A stretch of 17,354 nucleotides of DNA. Source: Wenzhouxiangella sp. (GTDB taxonomy: Bacteria; Pseudomonadota; Gammaproteobacteria; Xanthomonadales; Wenzhouxiangellaceae). Within the stretch, counting starts at the first letter, position 1. Every line of letters begins with the position of its first letter. The position numbers were made by a program, and so were the translations under genes. The notes under the pieces were generated by a model that was not told the DNA's origin, did no database searches, and worked only from the letters and a program-made list of their open reading frames with translations. Shown here piece by piece: positions 6,229-13,442 of the stretch. Where the stretch lies: positions 1-17,354 of the forward strand of contig SKKV01000154.1 of the NCBI GenBank assembly GCA_007123575.1, read 5' to 3'.

Positions 6229-6562
6229 GGAGGATCGCTTCCAGCGGGTCTGGGAGGTGGTCGAGGGGATTCCGGCCGGGGCGGTGCTGAATTATGGCGA
6301 GGTGGCGCGGCTGGCCGGGTATCCTGGGCGGGCGCGGATGGTGGGGCGGGCCCTGGGGCGTGCGCCGCGCAGCCGGAAGTTGCCTTGGCATCGGGTGGTG
6401 AATGCGCAGGGGAAGATCAGTTTTCCGGCCGATAGTCAGAAGTATCGGACGCAGCGGCGGTTGTTGGAGGCCGAGGGGGTGGTGTTTGAGGGGGAGGTGA
6501 TTGATTTGGAGAGGTTTGGGCCGGAGGGGGCGGTGGATCGGATTTTGTGGGGGCCGGGGTGA
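6203..6562 (+). CDS. Alkyltransferase-like protein (ATL, YbaZ/Atl1 type)
   Basis: A 119-residue protein homologous to the DNA-binding domain of O6-methylguanine-DNA methyltransferase. The active-site motif PCHRV is PWHRVV here (residues 61-66), with tryptophan replacing the acceptor cysteine at 62. This is the hallmark of ATL proteins, which bind O6-alkylguanine without repairing it and hand the lesion to nucleotide excision repair. The family's YGEVARLAG helix (31-39, with the base-flipping tyrosine) and the ARMVGRAL segment (44-51, with the candidate arginine finger) are present. The start is a GTG at 6203 inside trmJ; later starts would cut into the conserved FQRVWEVV region. The probable mfd gene at 1-151 is a loose functional parallel, since both feed excision repair. 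Confidence 0.87.
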   Translation: MSEKTTAPEEDRFQRVWEVVEGIPAGAVLNYGEVARLAGYPGRARMVGRALGRAPRSRKLPWHRVVNAQGKISFPADSQKYRTQRRLLEAEGVVFEGEVIDLERFGPEGAVDRILWGPG

Positions 6563-6565
6563 AGA

Positions 6566-6604
6566 ACGGGTTACGGTTTGCGGTTTACGGTTTACGGGTT
6601 CCGG
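6566..6604 (+). repeat. Heptamer array 3
   Basis: After a partial unit the order is GTTACGG, TTTGCGG, TTTACGG, TTTACGG, GTTCCGG, then ATT. It begins 3 bp after the ATL stop codon and is followed 26 bp later by a single REP. The order of unit types, TTTACGG then GTTCCGG then ATT, matches array 2. Confidence 0.82.
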
Positions 6605-6630
6605 ATTTTGGTGAAGGCTTTTGGCATTGG

Positions 6631-6655
6631 ACCCGGCCGCGTTGGGCCGGGCTAC
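6631..6655 (-). repeat. Solitary REP (unit E) between convergent genes
   Basis: A single REP hairpin, ACCCGGCC / GGGCCGGG-type stem with a CGCGTT loop, ends in CTAC, so its GTAG head is on the minus strand. It lies 29 bp past the ptsI stop and 68 bp past the ATL stop, where transcripts converge. It could serve as a bidirectional RNA 3'-end structure. No T-run follows on either strand in the correct place for an intrinsic terminator. Confidence 0.72.
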
Positions 6656-6684
6656 AAAAACATGCAGATCCGGCCGCTCGCGGT

Positions 6685-8424
6685 TTATGAGCTTCCGTTT
6701 AGGGCTTGGAGGAGGTCTTGGCCGGTTTGGTGGTGGGAGTTGCCGGTTAGGAAGCGGGTGACTTGTTTGCGGCAGCGGGCGGCATCGGCTTCGATCAGGC
6801 TTTTCTTGACGGCGGGTAGCGAGGCGGGGGGCATGCTGAAGTCGGTCACGCCTAAGCCCAGGAGCAGGCGGGCGGCGTCGGCGTCGCCGGCGAGTTCGCC
6901 GCAGACGGTGACCGGGAGCTTGTGCTGGCGGCCGGTGTCGACGATTTTTTGAATCAAGCGCAGGATGCCGGGATGGGTGGGTTCGTACAGGTAGCTGACC
7001 AGTTCGTCCTGGCGGTCGATGGCGAGGACGTATTGAATCAGGTCGTTGGTGCCGATCGACATGAAGTCCAGCTCGTCGGCCATCTGCTCGACGGTGAGCG
7101 CTGCGGCCGGGGTTTCGATCATGCCGCCGATGGGCAGTTCCGGGTCGATGGTCAGGCCTTCGGCCTGCAGGGCGCGGCGGCATTCTTCTATCAGGCGCCG
7201 AGCCTGGCGGATTTCGTCGATGCTGGTGATCATCGGCAGCAGGATTTCGACCGGGCCGTGCTCAGATGCACGCAGAATGGCGCGGATCTGCTGCCGGAAC
7301 AGGTCGGTGACGGCCAGTGACAGGCGCAGGCCGCGCAGCCCCAAGGCCGGGTTTGGCCCTTGGGTAACGGCCAGGGCGGGCGGCAGCTTGTCGCCACCGG
7401 CATCGAGGGTGCGAATGGTCAGCGGGCGGCCGTCCAGCACTTCGATCGCGGCTCGGTAGGCGCGGTACTGGGTTTCTTCGTCGGGAACCTGGTCGCCCAT
7501 GAACAGATACTCGGTGCGCATCAGACCGATGCCGACCACGCCATCGTCGCGGCAGCGCTGGAATTCTTCGGGCAGTTCGGCGTTGCCGAACAGGCGGAAC
7601 TTCAGCCCGTCGGAGGTGCGCGAGGGCCGGCTCAGGTAGCGTCTGAGATCTACCCGGCGGCGCTGGGACACTTCGCGCTTGTCTTCGTAGTGGCGCTGCA
7701 GACTTTCGTCGTGGGCGGCCATGACGGCGCCGTAGTGACCGTCCAGGATCACCGGCTCCCCTTCCAGCAGCACGTCCAGGGCGTGGTGCAGGCCGACCAC
7801 CATGGGAATTTCCAGGCTGCGCGCCAGGATGGCCGAGTGCGACAGCGGGCCGCCGTGTTCGGTGACAAGACCGGCCACGCGGCGCTGATGGAGGATGGCC
7901 ATTTCGGCCGGGCCCAGCTCGGCGGCAACAACCACGGTGCGGTCGAGCTGGTGCGGCACCTGGGCGCCAATCAGGGTGGCCGGCTGGTCGGCCAGCTCGC
8001 GCTGAACCAGGTTGACGGCCTGCTCCAGATCTTCGCGGCGCAGCGCAATGTAGTCGTTGTCGACGCGCTTGAATTCGGCAATCAGCTGGTTGGTCTGCTT
8101 GACCAGCGCCCACTCGGCGTTGATGCGCTCGTTGGCAATGCGCTCACAGGTGGCTTCGACCAGCAGCGGGTCACGCAGGATCAGGCGGTGCGATTCCAGC
8201 AACTCGCGCGCGGTGTCACCGCCGCCCTCGCCCATTTTTTCCAGCAGGGAGCCAAGAAACTTGCGGCTGCGGTCCAGCGCCTTGCGGATGCGTTCCAACT
8301 CGGCCTCGATGGCACCAGAGTCGAGATGATATTCGGGCAGGGCCAGTTCGCCGGGCGTGAGCCGATGGACCTCGCCGATGGCGATGCCGCTGGTCACGCC
8401 AATGCCGGTCAGGACCAGGCTCAT
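6685..8424 (-). CDS. ptsI: PTS enzyme I (phosphoenolpyruvate-protein phosphotransferase)
   Basis: A 579-residue enzyme I, which autophosphorylates from phosphoenolpyruvate and passes the phosphate to HPr. The phosphohistidine is H196 in GGPLSHSAILARS. The TIM-barrel domain has RTEYLFM (303-309), GGMIETPAA (433-441) and the active-site cysteine C508 in VTVCGELAGD. Length equals the sugar-type EI (575 in E. coli); the N-terminal GAF domain of the EI-Ntr form PtsP is absent. The start overlaps the stop of ptsH by 4 nt (ATGA). It is the last gene of the rpoN-hpf-ptsN-hprK-rapZ-EIIA-ptsH-ptsI chain, and no EIIB/EIIC permease is encoded nearby, so its role is likely regulatory. Confidence 0.94.
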   Translation of the reverse strand: MSLVLTGIGVTSGIAIGEVHRLTPGELALPEYHLDSGAIEAELERIRKALDRSRKFLGSLLEKMGEGGGDTARELLESHRLILRDPLLVEATCERIANERINAEWALVKQTNQLIAEFKRVDNDYIALRREDLEQAVNLVQRELADQPATLIGAQVPHQLDRTVVVAAELGPAEMAILHQRRVAGLVTEHGGPLSHSAILARSLEIPMVVGLHHALDVLLEGEPVILDGHYGAVMAAHDESLQRHYEDKREVSQRRRVDLRRYLSRPSRTSDGLKFRLFGNAELPEEFQRCRDDGVVGIGLMRTEYLFMGDQVPDEETQYRAYRAAIEVLDGRPLTIRTLDAGGDKLPPALAVTQGPNPALGLRGLRLSLAVTDLFRQQIRAILRASEHGPVEILLPMITSIDEIRQARRLIEECRRALQAEGLTIDPELPIGGMIETPAAALTVEQMADELDFMSIGTNDLIQYVLAIDRQDELVSYLYEPTHPGILRLIQKIVDTGRQHKLPVTVCGELAGDADAARLLLGLGVTDFSMPPASLPAVKKSLIEADAARCRKQVTRFLTGNSHHQTGQDLLQALNGSS

Positions 8425-8690
8425 TCGGCTTCTCCGAAGCGGCTTTCGACCAGATTGACGAGCCGGGCCATGGCCGCATCCTCGTCTTCGCCGGTGGTCT
8501 CCAGGACCAGCTCGGTGCCGACCGGGGCGGCCAGCAGCAGCACACCCATGATGGACTTGGCGTTGACCCGGCGCCCGTCGCGTTCCAGCCAGACCTGGCA
8601 GTTGTACTCGGAGGCGGCCTGGACCAGCTTGCTGGCCGCGCGCGCATGCAGCCCCAAACGATTGGTAAGAACGATATCGCGCCGGATCAT
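8421..8690 (-). CDS. ptsH: Phosphocarrier protein HPr
   Basis: An 89-residue HPr. Histidine H15 in RLGLHARAASK is the residue phosphorylated by enzyme I. S46 in NAKSIMGVL is the regulatory serine targeted by HPr kinase, and its kinase gene (hprK) lies three genes upstream. Both sites being intact means the protein can receive PEP-dependent (His) and ATP-dependent (Ser) phosphate. It overlaps the EIIA gene by 4 nt on its 5' side and ptsI by 4 nt on its 3' side. Confidence 0.94.
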   Translation of the reverse strand: MIRRDIVLTNRLGLHARAASKLVQAASEYNCQVWLERDGRRVNAKSIMGVLLLAAPVGTELVLETTGEDEDAAMARLVNLVESRFGEAE

Positions 8691-9064
8691 GTGTTGACGA
8701 TGCCCTGGTGGCCGCCCATGCCGGCCAGTGCCGCCAGCTCGGTCGGCGGTTTGTCGCTGTGGTTGATGACCTTCAGCAGCATCGGCAGGTTGAGGCCGGA
8801 CACGACCGGCATGGCATGACGCTCGGCGGCCTTGACCGCCAGGTTGTGCGGCGTGGCGCCCGGCAGATCGGTGAGGATGACCGCGCCGTCGGTATCGGCG
8901 CTGATGGTCAGCGCGCCGACCAGTTCGATCAGGGCCGAGTCGGGATCGGCGCCGTAGCTGATCGAGACGGTGGTGAGCTGAATCATGCGCCCGAGTATGA
9001 CTTCGGCCTGGTGGCGCATGGATTCACCCAGTCCGGCGTGGGTGACGAGCACGATGCCGGTCAT
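8687..9064 (-). CDS. PTS EIIA component, mannose/fructose family, stand-alone
   Basis: A 125-residue single-domain EIIA of the mannose family (PTS EIIA type 4). The phospho-acceptor is H9 in VLVTHAGLGES, and the fold signature includes ILTDLPGATPHNLA (about 63-76) and a VVSGLNLPMLL segment (about 87-97). In sugar PTS this domain passes phosphate from HPr to EIIB, but no EIIB/C/D is seen here. Orthologous stand-alone proteins occur in this position in other proteobacterial rpoN/ptsN/hprK clusters. A signalling role as output or phosphate sink is the likely reading. It overlaps rapZ and ptsH by 4 nt each. Confidence 0.9.
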   Translation of the reverse strand: MTGIVLVTHAGLGESMRHQAEVILGRMIQLTTVSISYGADPDSALIELVGALTISADTDGAVILTDLPGATPHNLAVKAAERHAMPVVSGLNLPMLLKVINHSDKPPTELAALAGMGGHQGIVNT

Positions 9065-9933
9065 TTGTCGAGCTCGCGGTGGGTCACCGAGACCGACCAG
9101 CCGGCCTCTTTCAGGGCCCGACCAATGAAGTCGGCCAGGTAGACCGAACGATGCTGGCCGCCGGTGCAGCCGATGGCCAGGGTCACCAGGGCGCGCTGGT
9201 CTTCCATCAGCGCCGGTAGCCAGCGCTGGGCGAAGTTGAGCAATTCATCGCGAAAGGCGCGCACGCGCTCGCTGCCTTCCAGGTACTCGGCCACTTCCGG
9301 GTCCAGGCCGGTGCGGGCACGCAGGCCAGGTTCCCAGTGCGGGTTGGGCAGGCAGCGGGCGTCGAACATCAAATCGGCATCGCGCGGCACGCCGCGCTTG
9401 AAGGCAAAAGACTCCAGGACCACGCTTTGCACGTTCTCGCCAATCACCCCGGCAATGTTGCGCCAGACCTGGCGCCTGAGCTGGTGGATGTTGGTGTCCG
9501 AGGTATCGATGATCCAGTCGGCCCGTTCACGGATCGGCTGCATCAGCTCGCGCTCGGACTTGACCGCGGCTTCGAGGCTGCCACTGCTGCCCAGCGGGTG
9601 GCGGCGACGGGTTTCGCTGAAGCGGCGAATGAGCACCGCGGTGGAGGCTTCCATGAACAGCAGCCTGGCTTCCTTGCCGCGCGGCAGGCTGTCGAGCATG
9701 GAAACCAGGCGTTCCAGACCGTCCGGGCCGGTGCGCGCATCAATGCCCACGGCGACCTTGGGGTAGCGCTCCGGCTGCGACCGGATTTCGTCAATCAGGT
9801 CGGACAGCAGGCCGCCAGGCAAATTGTCGACACAGTAGTAACTCAAGTCTTCAAGCGCGTTCAGGGCCACGCTCTTGCCGCTGCCCGACAATCCGCTGAT
9901 GATCACCAATGGTGATTTCGCATCGCTACTCAT
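9061..9933 (-). CDS. rapZ: RNase adapter protein RapZ
   Basis: A 290-residue RapZ (YvcJ/YhbJ family). A Walker A P-loop GLSGSGKS lies at 14-21, followed by the family motif EDLSYYCVDNLP. The C-terminal half has the sensor/RNA-binding domain with AIGCTGGQHRSVYLA. In E. coli RapZ binds the small RNA GlmZ and presents it to RNase E, tuning glucosamine-6-phosphate synthase. Whether a GlmZ-type RNA exists in this lineage cannot be judged here, and no such RNA is visible in the window. Length matches E. coli (284). It overlaps both hprK and the EIIA gene by 4 nt. Confidence 0.94.
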   Translation of the reverse strand: MSSDAKSPLVIISGLSGSGKSVALNALEDLSYYCVDNLPGGLLSDLIDEIRSQPERYPKVAVGIDARTGPDGLERLVSMLDSLPRGKEARLLFMEASTAVLIRRFSETRRRHPLGSSGSLEAAVKSERELMQPIRERADWIIDTSDTNIHQLRRQVWRNIAGVIGENVQSVVLESFAFKRGVPRDADLMFDARCLPNPHWEPGLRARTGLDPEVAEYLEGSERVRAFRDELLNFAQRWLPALMEDQRALVTLAIGCTGGQHRSVYLADFIGRALKEAGWSVSVTHRELDK

Positions 9934-10868
9934 GACCGCCCCATCAGGCGCCCGTGGCGCTCGACGAATTCAGCGGCGGCATCAAAGCCTTTCATTCGCA
10001 GCATGAAGTCGCGCACCGCTGCCTCGGCCATTACGGCCAGGTTGCGCCCGGCCATCACCGGCAGGCGGATGGACGGGATCTCTAGATCCAGGACCGGGCG
10101 CTTGCCCACGCTGCCGCTCAAGCGATCGCCCTCGGGCTGGTCGTCGCCGGGCAGGTACAGGTGAATGATCAGGCGCAGGTACTTGGATGACTTGACGGCG
10201 GCATCGCCGAACATGCGCCGGACGTTGAGTATGCCCAGGCCGCGCACTTCCAGGCAGTCGCGCAGCACCGGCGGACAGGTGCCTTCGATAATGTCAGGGG
10301 TGAGCTGGGTGAATTCCGGGGCGTCGTCGGCGATCAGGCGGTGGCCGCGAGTGAGCAGTTCCAGGGCCAGCTCGCTCTTGCCGGTGCCGGATTCGCCGGT
10401 AATCAGCACGCCGATGGTGAAGATTTCCATGAACACCCCGTGCAGGGTGACCTGGCGGGCGAGGCGTCGCGCGACCTGGTATTCCAGGAAGCTGGCCAAC
10501 TCCCAGGCCGGCTGCGAGGAGGTCAGCAGCGGCATGCCGGATTCGCGCGCCACCTGCTCAAGATCATCACCCACGTCCAGGCTGCTGGCAACGATTACCG
10601 CGGCCGGCTGCAGATCGACTATGCGGGCCAGGGTTTCCCAGCGCGCCTTGGCCTCCAGGCTGTCCAGCCACTGGACTTCCTCTTCGCCAATGATCTGGAT
10701 GCGGTTGGGGTGAATGAGGTTGAGAAAGCCGACCAGCGAGGGCCGGACGCGAAAGCTGGTCGCGGCAATTTCGCGCTGCTCGGCGGCCGCCTTGCCGCAG
10801 ACCCAGCGCAGCCCCAGACGCTCGGAGAAGCTCTGGTACAGCTCAGCCGGGGTGACCGCGCTGGTCAT
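9930..10868 (-). CDS. hprK: HPr kinase/phosphorylase
   Basis: A 312-residue bifunctional HprK/P, which phosphorylates HPr on Ser46 with ATP and can also remove that phosphate. The C-terminal catalytic domain shows H143 in LHGVF, Walker A GESGTGKS (158-165), ADDAPEF (180-186) and the signature LEVRGLGILNVRRMFG (206-221). The N-terminal domain (1-125) has the usual HprK_N layout. I chose the ATG at 10868, which overlaps the ptsN stop by 4 nt. The longer open frame (to 11192) runs through ptsN and its added residues are a shadow. The HPr encoded here carries the matching serine. HPr kinase outside Firmicutes usually accompanies an incomplete PTS such as this one. Confidence 0.94.
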   Translation of the reverse strand: MTSAVTPAELYQSFSERLGLRWVCGKAAAEQREIAATSFRVRPSLVGFLNLIHPNRIQIIGEEEVQWLDSLEAKARWETLARIVDLQPAAVIVASSLDVGDDLEQVARESGMPLLTSSQPAWELASFLEYQVARRLARQVTLHGVFMEIFTIGVLITGESGTGKSELALELLTRGHRLIADDAPEFTQLTPDIIEGTCPPVLRDCLEVRGLGILNVRRMFGDAAVKSSKYLRLIIHLYLPGDDQPEGDRLSGSVGKRPVLDLEIPSIRLPVMAGRNLAVMAEAAVRDFMLRMKGFDAAAEFVERHGRLMGRS

Positions 10869-11335
10869 GACCCGGCGGTGGGCCCCGCCTCGACGGTAAA
10901 CAGGTTCAAAAGATCGTCGCCACGCTCGGCCGCGCGCAGTCGCTGGCGCTGGTCGGCATCGCCCAGGCGCTCGGCGATATCGGCCAGCAGGCGCAGGTAG
11001 ACGTCCGAGCACTGGTCGGGCACGGCCAGGGCGAAAAACACGTCGACCTTTTCCTGGTCGGGTGCGTCGAAATCGATAGCGTGGCGCAGGCGTATCAGGG
11101 CCGCGGTCACCGAGCTCTGGCCGTTGACCCGACCGTGCGGGATGGCGACACCATTGCCCAGTCCGGTCGAGCCCAGGCGCTCGCGCTGGCACAGGCTTTC
11201 GAAGATTTCCCTGGCATCGGCGCTGTCGGGCGCCGATGCCAGCAGTTGGGCGGCCTTTTCCAACAGGGATTTCTTGCTGGAAACAGACACGTCGACCACG
11301 ACGCGATCGAGGTCGAGAACGTCAGCGAGTTGCAT
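10865..11335 (-). CDS. ptsN: EIIA-Ntr, nitrogen regulatory PTS protein
   Basis: A 156-residue PTS EIIA type 2 domain protein of the PtsN group. The phospho-acceptor is H67 in GVAIPHGRV, and the DVFFALAVPD segment supports the family. In E. coli, PtsN regulates K+ transport, phosphate starvation response and other targets according to its phosphorylation state. It lies between hpf (29-bp gap) and hprK (4-nt overlap). The leader has no clear Shine-Dalgarno sequence; AT-rich bases (TATTTTT) lie about 8 nt before the ATG. The EI here (PtsI) lacks the GAF sensor of EI-Ntr, so phosphate probably comes via this operon's HPr. Confidence 0.93.
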   Translation of the reverse strand: MQLADVLDLDRVVVDVSVSSKKSLLEKAAQLLASAPDSADAREIFESLCQRERLGSTGLGNGVAIPHGRVNGQSSVTAALIRLRHAIDFDAPDQEKVDVFFALAVPDQCSDVYLRLLADIAERLGDADQRQRLRAAERGDDLLNLFTVEAGPTAGS

Positions 11336-11364
11336 GAATCAAAAATATCGGGCGTTGGGCCAGC

Positions 11365-11691
11365 CTAGCCGACCTGGGCCGCGCGCGTCTCGGCGCGGTG
11401 ATGATCCGTGACCTTGTCCTTGTGACGGCGGACCTGGCGATCGAGCTTATCGATCAGGGCATCAATGGCAGCGTACATATCCTCGGACATGGCATCGGCA
11501 TGGATGGGGTTGGTACGACCACCGACATGAACGGTGGCTTCGGCGGTGTGCTCGAGCTTTTCCAGGCGAAGTACCCAGTGCGCGGAAATGATGTTGTCGA
11601 AATGCCGTTCCAGACGCTCGCACTTTTCGGCGATGTAGGCGCGCAGGGCTTGGGTGATATCAACGTTTTGTCCGGTCACTTCGAGCTGCAT
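11365..11691 (-). CDS. hpf: Ribosome hibernation promoting factor, short form
   Basis: A 108-residue HPF/RaiA-family (sigma-54 modulation protein) protein. In E. coli short HPF binds the 30S decoding region and, with RMF, forms inactive 100S dimers in stationary phase. The sequence starts MQLEVTGQNVDIT and carries the basic C-terminal helix DKLDRQVRRHKDK, which fits the S30AE fold. It lacks the extra C-terminal domain of long HPF. AAGGAG sits 6 nt before the ATG, the best ribosome-binding site in the cluster. The standard neighbourhood, directly after rpoN and before ptsN, is preserved. Confidence 0.93.
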   Translation of the reverse strand: MQLEVTGQNVDITQALRAYIAEKCERLERHFDNIISAHWVLRLEKLEHTAEATVHVGGRTNPIHADAMSEDMYAAIDALIDKLDRQVRRHKDKVTDHHRAETRAAQVG

Positions 11692-11738
11692 GGTGCACTC
11701 CTTGAATTTCCAGTGGGATTAAGTGTTGCAGTTCCAAT

Positions 11739-11747
11739 CTTATACCA
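11739..11747 (-). promoter_or_regulatory. Possible extended -10 promoter for hpf
   Basis: On the minus strand the rpoN-hpf gap (70 bp) contains TGGTATAAG, matching the extended -10 pattern TGnTATAAT in eight of nine positions. The sequence 17 bp upstream (GCCTGA) is a poor -35, as is common for extended -10 promoters. It would allow hpf and the PTS genes to be expressed apart from rpoN. No GG-N10-GC sigma-54 site is evident here. Confidence 0.4.
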
Positions 11748-11761
11748 GTACAGGCCACATA

Positions 11762-13171
11762 TCAGGCCCGCAAACGCGACCGTCGACGACGCCGGGCAGA
11801 GCCGGGAATGCCTAGCTGTTCCCGGTACTTGGCGACGGTGCGCCGGGCCAGGCGAATGCCGCGGGAAGCCAGTGCCTCGACCAAAGACTGATCTGACAAG
11901 GGTTTGCCCGCCGGTTCTTCCTGGATCAGGCGCCGCAGGTGCGCCTTGACCGCGGTTGCGGCCACATCCTCACCACCCGGCCCACTGACTCCGACCGAGA
12001 AAAAATGCTTCAGTTCGAACGTGCCGCGGGGGGTGTGAGCATATTTCTGGGTGGTCGCCCTGGAGACGGTGGACTCGTGGACGCCGACGGTTTCGGCTAC
12101 TTCTCGCTGCAGTAGCGGTTTCATGGCGACCTCGCCTTCATTGAAGAACGCATGCTGGCGTTTGACGATGGCCTCGGTGACGGCCAGCAGGGTCTGGTTA
12201 CGCATTTCCAAGCCGCTGATCAGCCAGCGCGCTTCCTGCAGGCGGTCTTTCAGATACTCCTTGTCCTTGCCGCGACTTTTGCGGACCAGGTCCATGTAGG
12301 TGCTGTTCAAGCGCAGGCCGGGATCGCTGTCGGGGTTGAGGCTGACCCGCCAGCCGTCGCCCTGGGGGTGGATGTAGACATCGGGTACAACGTAGTTTTC
12401 GCTGTCGCTGCCAAAGCGGCTGCAGGGATGCGGGTTCAGGGTCCGGATCAGGGCGATGGCCTCGGCGACATCGCTTTCGCTGAAGCCAGTGGCCCGGACC
12501 AGCAGCCGCGGGTCCTGCTTGGCCAGGGTTTCGAGGTGGTGGCGGACGATGTAGCTGGCCAGGCCCAGGCCCGGGCTGCTGGCCGAGCGCGCTTCGAGCT
12601 GAACCAGCAGGCATTCGCGCAGGTCGCGACAGGCCACGCCCACCGGCTCGAAGTGCTGGATGCGCTCAAGCACCGCGGCCACTTCTTCACTTGACACCAG
12701 ATACTCCGGCGCCAGCGACATGCGCAGGGTGTCGAGATCGTCCTGCAGGTAGCCGTCTTCGTCCAGGGCGTAAATGATCGCCTTGGCAATGGCGCTGTCG
12801 GTGTCGCTGAATCCCGACAGGTTGGCCTGCCAGAGCAGGTGCTGGACCAGGGATTCTTCGGCGCGGTCGCTGACGAATTCGTCGTAGCGTGGCGCGTCGG
12901 AGGCAATCGAGTAGCCGTCGGGCAGGTCGTCGAAGCCGTAGTCTTCGCCGATTTCGACATCCGGCGCGTCGTCGGCGTTGTCGCGATCGGGTTCGTCGGG
13001 GCGATCGCGGTCTTCTTCGCGTTCGAGCAGGGGGTTGGATTCGAGGATCTCGCGGATGTGATCCTTGAGCTCGAGCCGGTTGAGCTGCAGCAGGGCAATG
13101 GCCTGGCGCAGTTGCGGGGCCAGTTTTAGTTTCTGGCCCAGTTTTAGCTGCAGGCGGGCGCTTTGTTTCAT
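11762..13171 (-). CDS. rpoN: RNA polymerase sigma-54 factor RpoN
   Basis: A 469-residue sigma-54. Region I is present at residues 1-50 (LKLGQKLKLAPQLRQAIALL), followed by an acidic region II (about 52-105, rich in D and E). The core-binding domain follows, then the helix-turn-helix VAETVGVHESTVSRATTQKY. The C-terminal RpoN box ARRTVAKYREQLG binds the -24 element. The protein ends in a basic tail with six arginines. The ATG at 13171 is chosen because homology begins there; the longer open frame (to 13906) is repeat DNA read through by chance. AAGG lies 3 nt before the ATG. lptB, the usual upstream partner in proteobacteria, is absent: repeat arrays and a DUF456 gene occupy that side. Confidence 0.95.
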   Translation of the reverse strand: MKQSARLQLKLGQKLKLAPQLRQAIALLQLNRLELKDHIREILESNPLLEREEDRDRPDEPDRDNADDAPDVEIGEDYGFDDLPDGYSIASDAPRYDEFVSDRAEESLVQHLLWQANLSGFSDTDSAIAKAIIYALDEDGYLQDDLDTLRMSLAPEYLVSSEEVAAVLERIQHFEPVGVACRDLRECLLVQLEARSASSPGLGLASYIVRHHLETLAKQDPRLLVRATGFSESDVAEAIALIRTLNPHPCSRFGSDSENYVVPDVYIHPQGDGWRVSLNPDSDPGLRLNSTYMDLVRKSRGKDKEYLKDRLQEARWLISGLEMRNQTLLAVTEAIVKRQHAFFNEGEVAMKPLLQREVAETVGVHESTVSRATTQKYAHTPRGTFELKHFFSVGVSGPGGEDVAATAVKAHLRRLIQEEPAGKPLSDQSLVEALASRGIRLARRTVAKYREQLGIPGSARRRRRSRLRA

Positions 13172-13177
13172 TGCCTT

Positions 13178-13183
13178 ATTGTA
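13178..13183 (-). promoter_or_regulatory. Possible -10 box for rpoN beside heptamer array 4
   Basis: TACAAT (minus strand) lies six bases before the rpoN ATG, so the leader would be very short. The -35 region 17 bp away falls inside the heptamer array, where only a weak match (GTAAAC/TAAACC) is found. If this promoter is used, changes in heptamer number would alter its upstream region. Confidence 0.35.
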
Positions 13184-13197
13184 GGGGAAGAAAAGCG

Positions 13198-13222
13198 ACG
13201 GTTTACGGGTTCCGGGTTCCGG
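13198..13222 (+). repeat. Heptamer array 4
   Basis: ACGG, then TTTACGG, GTTCCGG, GTTCCGG and a degenerate GTTCAGC, ending 9 bp before REP unit F. It lies 27 bp upstream of the rpoN start. It is the shortest array but keeps the same order of unit types and the same orientation as arrays 2 and 3. Confidence 0.75.
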
Positions 13223-13231
13223 GTTCAGCTT

Positions 13232-13378
13232 GTAGCCCGGTCCAACGTGGCCGGGGGCCATGCTGGGTGGGGCACCGGAAATCCGGGATTGGTTTGGTGG
13301 ATGCCGAATGCGTCTTGGCAAAACCGGGCGCATGGAGAAGGGTTCGGCATGGTCCCCGGCCGCGTTGGGCCGGGCTAC
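13232..13378 (+). repeat. REP/BIME-like unit F
   Basis: A complete 147-bp unit. It has a GTAG REP on the left (CCCGGTC / GGCCGGG around CAACGT), a core, and an inverted REP ending CTAC. The core contains an inner stem (ATGCCGAATGCG pairing with CGCA...TTCGGCAT). The left part and core match unit G with under ten differences. After the right end, ACGGTTYCTTCA..CCCACCAG recurs at both F and G, so the copied segment extends past the REP. Confidence 0.8.
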
Positions 13379-13442
13379 GGTTCCTTCATACCCACCAGTC
13401 CTCGGGCGGGCGCGGGAACAGAGAATGGGGTTTGATTCGCTT

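Noticed and set aside
7360..8697. A 445-codon plus-strand frame opposite ptsI/ptsH
   Set aside because: Antisense shadow of enzyme I and HPr, which have complete active-site motifs.
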